Shown: positions 1 through 7,224, counted from the stretch's first letter. The stretch is 8,213 nucleotides of DNA from Candidatus Gastranaerophilales bacterium (GCA_021199975.1 JAJQHF010000257.1:1-8213), one strand, 5' to 3'. The notes: generated by a model from the sequence alone, not told the origin. Numbers and translations: made by a program.

Positions 1-190
1 GTGCATTGGTCTCTCCGACGGAAACGGCATGAAATACTGTTGTCTTGCTGCCTTTGTTATCAAAAGAATAAAATCCGATTTTTTCAAAAAAACACGCTCT
101 GAATTTTGGCTGTATAATAAACGCTGCGGCTATTAAAGGCGAAAGCACAATTGAAAGTATAATTAAGATAACGTTATATAAAAAAATCAT
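1..190 (-). CDS. waaA: 3-deoxy-D-manno-octulosonic acid (Kdo) transferase, N-terminal part, cut by window edge
   Basis: Reading the minus strand from an ATG at 190-188 gives 63 residues open to the window edge. Residues 1-27 form a hydrophobic membrane anchor. A basic/aromatic stretch (QPKFRACFFEKIGFY) follows, then HAVSVGE at 54-60. This arrangement is the hallmark of WaaA/KdtA (GT30), the inner-membrane enzyme that transfers Kdo from CMP-Kdo to lipid A precursor. In this family the Glu of HAVSVGE (E60 here) is the proposed catalytic base. The ATG lies 1 nt after the secA stop codon. A weak Shine-Dalgarno-like AAGAAGAA sits at 201-208, inside the secA 3' end and 10 nt from the start, so the gene is probably co-transcribed and translationally coupled with secA. 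Most of the protein (usually about 420 residues) lies outside the window, so integrity cannot be judged. Identification by motif is fairly strong. Confidence 0.82.
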   Translation of the reverse strand, partial: MIFLYNVILIILSIVLSPLIAAAFIIQPKFRACFFEKIGFYSFDNKGSKTTVFHAVSVGETNA

Positions 191-191
191 A

Positions 192-2876
192 TTAATTATT
201 TTCTTCTTTATAACCGGAATCCGTATCCATTAATATCTCTTGCTCATCTATTTGATTTGAAGAAACTATTTGAATACCGAATTTCGTTCTAAATAAATGT
301 TTAATTGTTTCACTTTGAATATCATACATCATGTTGTTAAACATGTCATAAGCTTCTTTTTTGTATTCTAATAATGGATTTTTTTGCCCGTAAGCTCTCA
401 ATCCTATACCATCTCTAAGCATATCAATATTATGCAGGTGGTCAATCCACCTGTTATCTACGACACGAAGCAATATGTCTTTTTCAAGATTTCGCATAAC
501 ATTGTCTGAAGAAAATGCTTCTTCATGAACGTGTTCAATATTATATTGTTCAGCAACCGTATTATAGAAATTTACAGTTTTCGTTTCGTGTTCTTTATAT
601 GCTTCCAGTGCGAAATCTCTTATTTTTGCGTAAACATTTTCATATTTAAGCCCTTGAATATCTTTTACCTGAATAAAAGACAACTGCGGAATTTCGGAAT
701 GAATTTCTTTAACAAGAGAAACTAAATCATCATAAATATATTCATCAGGATTCATCCCCGGCGCAATATAAGTTTTTAAAAGTCTGTCTGTTTCTCTTTC
801 AATCATATATATAATATCTTCTCTAAGGTCAGAACCTTCAAGAACTTTATTTCTTTGTGCGTAGAACTTTTCTCTCTGTAAATTCATAACATCATCATAC
901 TCAAGTACGCTTTTTCTTGCATCAAAATGGAAGGTTTCTACCTTTTTTTGGTTGCTTTCTATCTGTCTGGTAATTAATCTGTTTTCAATTGCCAAATTTT
1001 CATCTATATTCAAAGAATTCATCAGCGCCATAATTTGCTGACCTCCGAAAATTCTCATTAAACTGTCCTCAAGAGAAAGGAAAAATCTTGTTGAACCGGG
1101 GTCGCCCTGTCTGGCTGCACGACCTCTGAGCTGATTATCAATACGTCTTGATTCATGTCTTTCTGTACCTATAACGTGGAGTCCGCCTGCATTTATAACT
1201 TTAGCGTGTTCCTCCTCTGTTATTTTCCTTGTTTTTTCAAGTACTTCGTTTTTAATTTTTTCGTAATCAGGATTTGAATCAGGTGTAATCTTTTTTGCTG
1301 TAAGTTCTTCTTTTGCAAGATATTCAGGATTACCTCCGAGAAGAATATCAGTACCTCTTCCTGCCATATTTGTTGCAATTGTAACAGCTCCATACCTTCC
1401 AGCCTGTGCAATAATGTAGGCTTCCTTTTCATGGTGTTTTGCATTCAGAATATTATGTTTTATTCCTCTTTTTTTCAATATTTCTGAAACAAGTTCTGAT
1501 TTTTCAATACTTATAGTACCTACAAGAACAGGACGTCCCAATTCGTGCATTTTTATAATTTCATCTACGACTGCAAGATATTTTATTTTTTCTGTTTTAT
1601 AAATAATATCAGGCAAGTCTTTCCTTATATCGGTTTTATTTGTAGGAATTCTTGTTACCTCAAGGTTGTATATTTTCCCGAATTCAGCTTCTTCCGTCAT
1701 TGCGGTACCTGTCATACCTGCAAGTTTAGGGTACAATCTAAACAGATTTTGGAAAGTAATACTTGCCAATGTTTGAGTTTCATCCTGTATTTTTACGCCT
1801 TCTTTTGCTTCAACAGCCTGATGAAGTCCGTCAGACCAACGGCGCCCTTCCATTAGTCTTCCGGTAAACTCGTCAACAATAATCACTTCTCCGTTTTTAA
1901 TAACGTAATCAGTATTTAAATGAAAGAGTTCTTTTGCTTTTAAGGCTTGTAAAAGATGATGTGCATATTGATTATTTATATCAAATAAATCTTTTATCTC
2001 TAGAATTTCCTGAGCTTTATCAATGCCTTCTTCTGTTAATATGACATTTTTATTTTTTTCATCAACTTCATAATGCTTTACTTTTTCAAGCTGAGGTGCA
2101 ACAGCAGCCATTGTTCTGTATAATTCGGCTGATTTATCTAATCTTCCGCTTATAATAAGAGGAGTTCTTGCTTCATCAATTAAAATACTGTCAACTTCAT
2201 CTATTATTGCATAATTATAAGGCCGCTGTACTCTCTGTTCAACAGATGCAGCCATATTATCTCTTAAATAATCAAACCCGAATTCATTATTTGTTCCGTA
2301 TGTAATATCACATTCATAAGCTTTTTTCTTAAGGTTATATCCTTCATAATCGTTCATGCCTGATAAAATAACCCCGACAGAAAGCCCCAAAAAAGTAAAA
2401 ATTTTCCCCATCCATTCACTGTCTCTTTGAGCAAGGTAATCATTAACGGTAACAATGTGGACACCCTTTCCGGTAAGTGCATTAAGATATGCGGGCAGAG
2501 TTGCAACCAAAGTTTTTCCTTCACCTGTCCTCATTTCTGCAATTTGTCCTTCATGTAAAAATATTCCGCCTAAAAGCTGAACATCAAAATGCCTCATATT
2601 AAGAACACGCTTACCCGCTTCTCTAACTGTTGCAAAAGCTTCCGGCAGAATTGAATCAAGAGCTTGTTTTTCCAATTCTCTATCTTTCTTTAAATCATTT
2701 GAAGTTTGGCGCTCTGCTAATATTTGTTTAAATTCCAAAGTTTTATTTTTTAATTCTTCATCAGTTAATTTTATATAGGCAGGCTCCAAGGCATTTATGT
2801 GTTCTACAATCGGCATAACCTTTTTTATTTTGTTGTTATTAGGATCACCTAATAATTTTAATAATAAGTCAATCAT
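192..2876 (-). CDS. secA: preprotein translocase ATPase subunit SecA
   Basis: SecA is the motor ATPase that pushes unfolded preproteins through SecYEG at the inner membrane. The 894-residue protein is full length and carries all the core parts. Walker A MRTGEGKT is at 115-122 and Walker B with DEVD at 226-229. The preprotein cross-linking region spans roughly 235-385, with VDEFTGR at 334-340. The second nucleotide-binding domain spans about 415-620 and contains GTDILLGGN (508-516) and the arginine-finger region RRIDNQLRGRAARQGDPGS (577-595). The helical scaffold/wing region includes WIDHLHNIDMLRDGIGLR (810-827). The C-terminal tail ends in acidic residues and lacks the cysteine/histidine zinc motif found in many SecA proteins, so SecB-type binding through it is not expected. 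The ATG at 2876 is supported by GGAG at 2887-2890, 10 nt upstream. The wording of the motifs resembles cyanobacterial SecA. waaA follows 1 nt downstream. Confidence 0.98.
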   Translation of the reverse strand: MIDLLLKLLGDPNNNKIKKVMPIVEHINALEPAYIKLTDEELKNKTLEFKQILAERQTSNDLKKDRELEKQALDSILPEAFATVREAGKRVLNMRHFDVQLLGGIFLHEGQIAEMRTGEGKTLVATLPAYLNALTGKGVHIVTVNDYLAQRDSEWMGKIFTFLGLSVGVILSGMNDYEGYNLKKKAYECDITYGTNNEFGFDYLRDNMAASVEQRVQRPYNYAIIDEVDSILIDEARTPLIISGRLDKSAELYRTMAAVAPQLEKVKHYEVDEKNKNVILTEEGIDKAQEILEIKDLFDINNQYAHHLLQALKAKELFHLNTDYVIKNGEVIIVDEFTGRLMEGRRWSDGLHQAVEAKEGVKIQDETQTLASITFQNLFRLYPKLAGMTGTAMTEEAEFGKIYNLEVTRIPTNKTDIRKDLPDIIYKTEKIKYLAVVDEIIKMHELGRPVLVGTISIEKSELVSEILKKRGIKHNILNAKHHEKEAYIIAQAGRYGAVTIATNMAGRGTDILLGGNPEYLAKEELTAKKITPDSNPDYEKIKNEVLEKTRKITEEEHAKVINAGGLHVIGTERHESRRIDNQLRGRAARQGDPGSTRFFLSLEDSLMRIFGGQQIMALMNSLNIDENLAIENRLITRQIESNQKKVETFHFDARKSVLEYDDVMNLQREKFYAQRNKVLEGSDLREDIIYMIERETDRLLKTYIAPGMNPDEYIYDDLVSLVKEIHSEIPQLSFIQVKDIQGLKYENVYAKIRDFALEAYKEHETKTVNFYNTVAEQYNIEHVHEEAFSSDNVMRNLEKDILLRVVDNRWIDHLHNIDMLRDGIGLRAYGQKNPLLEYKKEAYDMFNNMMYDIQSETIKHLFRTKFGIQIVSSNQIDEQEILMDTDSGYKEENN

Positions 2877-3073
2877 TCTCCCTAATCTCCGATAATGAAA
2901 TAGATTTATATACTAATATTATCATACAAATAATTTTTTTTGCAGAAATTTAAGCTGATTAATACAATCAGACCGAATTCTGAATTATAAATAATTACAA
3001 ATTGTAAAATTTATTAAAGTTTTATCCAATAAAATCCGTTATACAATTTAAAGAGAAAAGGAGCAGTAACAGT
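2877..3073. promoter_or_regulatory. divergent promoter region between secA and the EF-hand protein gene
   Basis: This 197-bp, strongly AT-rich spacer must carry promoters in both directions. For the plus-strand gene, TACAAT at 3042-3047 resembles a -10 box (one mismatch to TATAAT), but I see no convincing -35 at the right distance. For secA, TATGAT (plus-strand bases 2921-2926, read on the minus strand) is a candidate -10, again with a poor -35. Ribosome-binding sites lie at both borders. No riboswitch, operator palindrome or coding potential is evident. The assignment of the region is safe, but the individual boxes are guesses. Confidence 0.5.
3056..3063 (+). promoter_or_regulatory. strong Shine-Dalgarno site of the EF-hand/hydrolase gene
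   Basis: AAAAGGAG ends 10 nt before the ATG at 3074. It is one of the clearest ribosome-binding sites in the window and decides the start codon. That matters because the protein then has no signal peptide. Confidence 0.8.
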
Positions 3074-5227
3074 ATGAACTTTGAATCAATAAAGGCAGGG
3101 TTTGTCAGTTATTTATCAGAAAAACTCGGAGAGTCTGAAGGGAATGCCGTTTCCGAAGTACTGCAAAATTCTTCAGTAAGCATATTTATGTATAGCAGCG
3201 AATTTAAAGATTATCTTGTTGAAGAAACAGGTGCAGATGTAAGCATTTTTTCAAAAAGTATAAGTGAAATTATGCAAATGGATGTTGTTAACGGAAAACT
3301 GGTTGATGAAGCGGAAGAAAATACTGATTCCTTCATGACGGAAGCATTGAATGAAGCTTTCTCGGATGAGAGTGTAATAAGCGCATTGGATTCAGATAAC
3401 AGCGGTGATTTAAACGAAGATGAAATTAACATATTTTTAAGCGGGCTGTCATCTGATGAAAATGGTGAGATTTCTTTTGATTCTCTTGCAGAAGCTGTTA
3501 CGGGAATACAGGAAGGAACTTATGAAGTTCAGGCAGAGAGTGAAGTTGCAGTTACGAGCGCTGAAACAGATGAAGGTACTACTACAGAAACAAAAAACAC
3601 TGCTGCAGAAGAAGGTACTACTATTGAAAATCTTTTAGCTAAAACGTATGAAAATAAAACTGTTATAAAAGCATTAGATACTGATGGCGACAGTGTTTTA
3701 AGCGATGAGGAAAAAGCAAAATTTGAAGAATATATCAAAGGTTATGACGGTGATGACAGCGAATTATCGGAAACGGATATACAAAAGGCTGTCGCAGAAA
3801 TAATTGAAGGCAAGTTTTCTTATGAGGAAACTTCGGAGGATGGTGAAAAATCAGAAGATACATCAACTTCTATTGAAGAAACAGATGATACATCATCTTC
3901 AACATCTGCAGATACAGAAGTTTCAAATACAGGAAGTACTTCTTCAACAGGAAGTACCGGAAGCACGGGAAGTACAGGCTCGGGTTCTGCCGTTTCATCT
4001 GCAGCATCATCCTCTACAACGGATGATTCGCTTGAAAGTAAATCACTCAGTGAATTAGAAACAATTCAATCTGAAAGAGAAGACGATGTTTCTGAGGCGC
4101 AAGAAAAAGTTAATGCCGTATATTCAGGCGAAAATACGGCGGTTAAAGAAGCTGAAGAAGAATATGAAGATGCAAGAGAAGCATATGATGAAGCTGTAAA
4201 AAATGATGATAACATATCAGATGATTTAAAAAACAGAAGAACGGAAAATTTGGATGCTATTGAAGAGAAAGAAGACACAATAGACAATCTGAATATAAGC
4301 ATAAACGATAAAGATGCCGAAATATCGGAAGCCGAGGACACAATTTCTGCTGATAATGCAACTTTAAGCGGTTATAAAACATCTTTATCAAAGCTGCAAT
4401 CACAATCAAGTGATGATGAAGAAAAACAGCAGGAAATTGATAATGCAATTGATGATGTAGAAAAGGCAATATCAGATCTTGAAGCCCGGATTGACAGAGA
4501 GGAAGACGATTTAGAAACATTGAAAGAAGAAAAAGAGGACTATGAAGATCAGCTTTCTACAGCAGAAAAAGAATTGACAAAACTTGAAGAAACAAGAGAA
4601 GATATTGAAGAAGAAATTCTTGATTGCTGTTCAAGTACAACTAAAAAAGCACTTGAATCATATAATGATGCAAAAAATAATGTATCAGAAGTAAAAGAAA
4701 GCGAACTAAGTACGGCAAAATCTGAATTAGAAGAAGCTCAGGCCGCTTTGGATGAAGTTAATGAAGTTATAAATACAAAGAAAGAAGAAGAAGCCGAAAA
4801 GGAATATTCCGTTTCTTCCGGATCTTTACCTGATGATTTGTTCTCAGGTGCTCTTGAAGGACAAGAAGACCTTGTTGCTGAAATAGCGGAAAAATATGAT
4901 ATAGAACCTGAATTTCTAGCTGCAATTATTTGTTTGGAATCCGGCTATGGAAGCAGCAATTTAGCTGTAAATCACAACAACTTTGGAGGTGTAACAGGCT
5001 CAGGTGACAACGGAAAAACATCCTCTGGTTTTGCATCATATTCAAGTGTAGAAGCAGGTCTTGAAGCAATGGCAAAAAATCTTGCCGCATACAGCTCAAG
5101 GTATTCTGATGTTAATTCTGTTGATATAGATAATGTTTCAGCAATCGGAAGCCACTACTGTGTAGGCGGTGATTGGGCAAACAAAGTTACAACTTTGTAT
5201 AACAAAATAAAAAATATGGAAAGTTAA
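3074..5227 (+). CDS. acidic EF-hand / coiled-coil protein with C-terminal glucosaminidase-like domain
   Basis: This is a 717-residue, very acidic modular protein. Residues 1-90 form an unrecognised N-terminal region with no hydrophobic signal peptide or membrane segment. Two EF-hand modules follow. Canonical Ca-binding loops start at D106 (DSDNSGDLNEDE) and D202 (DTDGDSVLSDEE), each followed by a degenerate partner loop (126-137 and 224-235). Residues 251-325 are a Ser/Thr/Gly-rich linker with TGS repeats. Residues 323-577 are Glu/Lys/Ala-rich and look like coiled coil, broken near C518-C519. Residues 590-717 resemble the glucosaminidase/lysozyme-like fold (GH73 type): YDIEPEFLAAIICLESGYG, with E622 the likely catalytic Glu, then NNFGG (635-639) and a closing CVGGDWANKV (696-705). 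I infer calcium-linked peptidoglycan cleavage or binding, but activity and location are unproven. The start is fixed by AAAAGGAG at 3056-3063. The gene is divergent from secA and may share a transcript with the gene at 5331. Confidence 0.85.
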   Translation: MNFESIKAGFVSYLSEKLGESEGNAVSEVLQNSSVSIFMYSSEFKDYLVEETGADVSIFSKSISEIMQMDVVNGKLVDEAEENTDSFMTEALNEAFSDESVISALDSDNSGDLNEDEINIFLSGLSSDENGEISFDSLAEAVTGIQEGTYEVQAESEVAVTSAETDEGTTTETKNTAAEEGTTIENLLAKTYENKTVIKALDTDGDSVLSDEEKAKFEEYIKGYDGDDSELSETDIQKAVAEIIEGKFSYEETSEDGEKSEDTSTSIEETDDTSSSTSADTEVSNTGSTSSTGSTGSTGSTGSGSAVSSAASSSTTDDSLESKSLSELETIQSEREDDVSEAQEKVNAVYSGENTAVKEAEEEYEDAREAYDEAVKNDDNISDDLKNRRTENLDAIEEKEDTIDNLNISINDKDAEISEAEDTISADNATLSGYKTSLSKLQSQSSDDEEKQQEIDNAIDDVEKAISDLEARIDREEDDLETLKEEKEDYEDQLSTAEKELTKLEETREDIEEEILDCCSSTTKKALESYNDAKNNVSEVKESELSTAKSELEEAQAALDEVNEVINTKKEEEAEKEYSVSSGSLPDDLFSGALEGQEDLVAEIAEKYDIEPEFLAAIICLESGYGSSNLAVNHNNFGGVTGSGDNGKTSSGFASYSSVEAGLEAMAKNLAAYSSRYSDVNSVDIDNVSAIGSHYCVGGDWANKVTTLYNKIKNMES
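3947..3982 (+). repeat. 9-bp tandem repeat encoding TGS repeats
   Basis: Four adjacent 9-bp units (ACAGGAAGT, ACCGGAAGC, ACGGGAAGT, ACAGGCTCG) encode TGS-TGS-TGS-TGS from residue 292, with a further copy of the first unit at 3929-3937. They form the flexible linker between the EF-hand part and the coiled coil. The units differ mostly at third codon positions, so the protein repeat seems to be maintained. Copy number could vary between strains. Confidence 0.8.
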
Positions 5228-5330
5228 TATTTTTTGTAAACTTTTCTTAATATTTACTTATAATTAAGCAAAAAAAAATATTTATTGTTTTAATTGTTGT
5301 AGAATAAGTAAATAAGGAAAGGTATAAAAT
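5228..5330 (+). promoter_or_regulatory. AT-rich spacer with ribosome-binding site of the downstream gene
   Basis: This 103-bp gap contains no gene. Only AT pairing is present: AATATTTTTT at 5226-5235 with its complement at 5273-5282, and CTTAAT/ATTAAG (5246-5251/5263-5268) inside the loop. No run of T follows on the plus strand, so I do not call a terminator, and read-through into the next gene is plausible. TAGAAT at 5300-5305 is a possible -10 without a clear -35. The ribosome-binding site AGGAAAGG at 5315-5322 is good and leaves 8 nt to the ATG at 5331. Confidence 0.5.
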
Positions 5331-5981
5331 ATGAATATGGCATCTGTTAATTGTACTCCTATTAAACCGCAAGTTTCTTTTGGTTGTGAAGAATGTAACA
5401 GTAGAAATTACATTGAAAATATAGATAGAGTAGATGAGTTTCAAAAAACTCATGTTAAATCTGACGATATAAAAAGTCCCTTAGCTATTGGTATTTCGGT
5501 TGCGGCTTCTGCAGCAGGTATATATGCAGTCGGCAAAGGTTCAGGGGCAGTTTTTTCAAAGATCTTTAAATCGGCTCCGCAAAAATTAGAAGGTGCTTTA
5601 AAGAAAGGTTCTCAGATGGTTCAAAATAAAGCGAAATCTTTATCATCAGCAGATGTCACTCCCGGAAAATTAAAAAAGGCAAAAGAAATAACAGGTAAAG
5701 TTTTAGCTAAAACAGAAGAATTAGCAAGAAATGGTTATAAAAAAATTGCTTATTCCGGTATACCTAAAGATGTTGCAAATCCGGAAAGAGCTAACAGAGC
5801 ATTTCAAAATGCTGCCGGTGCCGCTGCAGTTGCCTCAGTTGTTCCTCAAATTTTGAAAAAAGATTCAAACGACGACGGAGTTAAAGATATTGTACAAAAA
5901 TCTCAAAATGCGTATACCGGTGCAAAATCGTCGCTGGCTGACATTTCTGCATTAGGTGAAATTGTTTCTGCTTTAACATAA
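5331..5981 (+). CDS. uncharacterised 216-residue protein with N-terminal VSFG motif and hydrophobic segments
   Basis: I do not recognise a named family. The N-terminus is short and polar and carries QVSFG at 14-18, directly followed by a CxxC (C19, C22). Residues 49-69 (starting SPLAIGISVAAS) are a possible membrane-spanning or membrane-associated helix. Residues 80-140 are Lys/Ala-rich and probably helical. Residues 158-175 are an Ala-rich hydrophobic segment. DSNDDGVKD at 178-186 resembles a DxNxDGxxD calcium-binding loop, as in EF-hand, dockerin or thrombospondin type 3 repeats. The start at 5331 is preferred over the ATG at 5337 because AGGAAAGG sits 8 nt upstream. The gene follows the EF-hand/hydrolase gene on the same strand by 103 bp and is closed by a strong terminator, so the two may form one unit. 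From memory, short N-termini with such an 'FG' motif recur in Gastranaerophilales proteins, but I could not verify this. Function unknown. Confidence 0.75.
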   Translation: MNMASVNCTPIKPQVSFGCEECNSRNYIENIDRVDEFQKTHVKSDDIKSPLAIGISVAASAAGIYAVGKGSGAVFSKIFKSAPQKLEGALKKGSQMVQNKAKSLSSADVTPGKLKKAKEITGKVLAKTEELARNGYKKIAYSGIPKDVANPERANRAFQNAAGAAAVASVVPQILKKDSNDDGVKDIVQKSQNAYTGAKSSLADISALGEIVSALT

Positions 5982-6000
5982 TACAAATAATTAATTTTAT

Positions 6001-6033
6001 AAAAACGGATTGCACAAAGCAGTCCGTTTTTTT
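6001..6033 (+). terminator. Rho-independent terminator after the 5331-5981 gene
   Basis: ACGGATTGC (6005-6013) pairs with GCAGTCCGT (6019-6027) around the 5-nt loop ACAAA: nine pairs including one G-U. A run of seven T follows (6027-6033), and the A-run at 6001-6004 can lengthen the stem. It lies 19 nt after the stop codon and is the clearest intrinsic terminator in the window. It also overlaps the candidate folP promoter. Confidence 0.9.
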
Positions 6034-6038
6034 ATAAT
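6010..6038 (+). promoter_or_regulatory. candidate folP promoter embedded in the upstream terminator
   Basis: A perfect -10 box TATAAT lies at 6033-6038. Exactly 17 bp upstream, TTGCAC at 6010-6015 can serve as a -35: it matches the TTG half of TTGACA and is poor in the second half. The -35 falls inside the terminator stem-loop. Only 6 nt separate the -10 from the folP ATG, which places the expected transcription start at or next to the A of the start codon. I see no other promoter that would serve folP after the terminator. Confidence 0.6.
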
Positions 6039-6044
6039 ATATTT

Positions 6045-7214
6045 ATGTCGGATATATTAGTTAAAAATGCAAATAAAAATGTTATAAAAGAGCTTAATTC
6101 AATAGGCTTTGATAAATCCTATATTAATTCAGCTTCATACAAATATTACGGCAATTTGTATAAGGTTTTTAATTTAAAACCATATGAAGCAAATATTTTA
6201 AAGCAAATATGTCTTTCTTTGGGTTTTGACTGTGCGGTTAACAGAAACTCTGTTACCTGTAAGTGTGAAACAACAGACTGTCTTTTATTTGCAAATTCTT
6301 CACAGTTGAGCAAACTTATTTTAAACTTGGAGAAACAACCTTTTCGTTTAAAAGAATTGGCATCTGAATTAAAAAATATAATTAATCATTCTTTAGAACC
6401 ACTTACTATAAAAGATTATATCTTTGATTGGTCTAAGCCATATATAATGGGGATATTAAATATTACACCGGATTCTTTTTCAGACGGAGGCAAATATAAT
6501 AATATAAATTCTGCCCTTAATCAATGCCGTAAATTAATATCAGAGGGTGCTGATATTATTGATATAGGCGGCGAATCGACAAGACCTTCGGCACAAACTG
6601 TTTCTACAGAAGAAGAAATAAAAAGAGTGATTCCTATTATTAAAGCTATTAGAGAAGATGGCATTTCTGTCCCGATAAGTATTGATACTAGAAATTATAA
6701 AACAGCTGAAAAAGCACTTAATAGCGGAGCTGATATTGTTAATGATGTTTCGGGATTGGATTATGATAAAAATCTTTTCGATTGTGTAAGCAAAAACAAT
6801 ATTCCTGTAATAATTATGCACTCTGATAAAGTGCCGGCTGTTTCTTCTGATTTTACAAACAGAGATGCCGTTGAAGAAATATACTTTTCTCTTAATTCAA
6901 AAATATCAAAATTATTAAATGCAGGCATGTATAGAAAAAATATAATTGCTGATGTTGGAATAGGTTTTGGAAAATCAGCTGAAACAAGTTTTGAATTATT
7001 AAAAAGAATGGAAGAATTTAAAACATTAAATGTAGCTCTTCTTTTAGGTATTTCAAGAAAATCTTTTATAAGAAGTACATTTAATGTTGATTTTGAACAA
7101 TCAGATATTGTAACTGCTTTGTATTCATCGAATATGACTTGTATAAATATCCACAGGGTACATAATGCAGGATTAACAAAGAAATTTCTTGAATTTACTC
7201 ATAAGTTAAATTAA
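6045..7214 (+). CDS. folP: dihydropteroate synthase with N-terminal extension
   Basis: FolP condenses 6-hydroxymethyl-7,8-dihydropterin diphosphate with p-aminobenzoate to 7,8-dihydropteroate in cytosolic folate synthesis, and is the sulfonamide target. The catalytic TIM-barrel domain occupies about 132-389. Visible motifs are GILNITPDSFSDGG (136-149, N139), DIGGESTRP (173-181), SIDTR (212-216), NDVSG (233-237), DVGIGFGKS (303-311), GISRKSF (335-341, K339) and HRVHNAG (370-376). The pterin loop has DVG where most enzymes have DPG, and VHN where VHD is common. The remaining key polar residues are present, so activity is expected. Residues 1-130 are an extension seen in the longer DHPS subfamily, recognisable from ANILKQICLSLGFD and the KQPFRLKELASEL region. 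No Shine-Dalgarno site precedes the ATG, and there is no other in-frame ATG before M135. It ends tail-to-tail with the next gene, overlapping by 9 bp. Confidence 0.95.
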   Translation: MSDILVKNANKNVIKELNSIGFDKSYINSASYKYYGNLYKVFNLKPYEANILKQICLSLGFDCAVNRNSVTCKCETTDCLLFANSSQLSKLILNLEKQPFRLKELASELKNIINHSLEPLTIKDYIFDWSKPYIMGILNITPDSFSDGGKYNNINSALNQCRKLISEGADIIDIGGESTRPSAQTVSTEEEIKRVIPIIKAIREDGISVPISIDTRNYKTAEKALNSGADIVNDVSGLDYDKNLFDCVSKNNIPVIIMHSDKVPAVSSDFTNRDAVEEIYFSLNSKISKLLNAGMYRKNIIADVGIGFGKSAETSFELLKRMEEFKTLNVALLLGISRKSFIRSTFNVDFEQSDIVTALYSSNMTCINIHRVHNAGLTKKFLEFTHKLN

Positions 7215-7224
7215 TTTCTTTTTT
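7178..7224 (+). terminator. weak AT-rich terminator candidate at the folP 3' end
   Basis: AAAGAAATT (7178-7186) pairs with AATTTCTTT (7213-7221), and inside it AATTTA (7192-7197) pairs with TAAATT (7207-7212). This leaves a 5-nt bulge and a 9-nt loop, followed by a T-rich stretch. All but one of the pairs are A-T, so stability is doubtful. It spans the folP stop codon and the 3' end of the opposite gene. It is the only structure I see that could end the folP transcript. Confidence 0.3.

Noticed and set aside
525..1856. Open frames opposite or shifted within secA
   Set aside because: They overlap a conserved full-length secA. Their translations (Phe/Cys-rich or Leu/Gln-rich) show no protein-like features.
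3929..3982. CRISPR-like array
   Set aside because: The units are 9 bp, contiguous, in frame and encode TGS repeats; there are no spacers.
3211..4520. Several open frames on both strands within the EF-hand/coiled-coil gene
   Set aside because: They are shadows of a strongly biased repetitive coding sequence. They give serine- or leucine-rich translations without domains, and the real frame has a clear ribosome-binding site and recognisable domains.
5226..5282. Intrinsic terminator between the genes at 3074 and 5331
   Set aside because: Only A-T pairs with a large loop, and no T-run follows the structure on the plus strand.
6540..6821. Minus-strand open frame inside folP
   Set aside because: It is the complement of conserved DHPS motifs and has an Ile/Asn/Ser/Phe-rich shadow composition.
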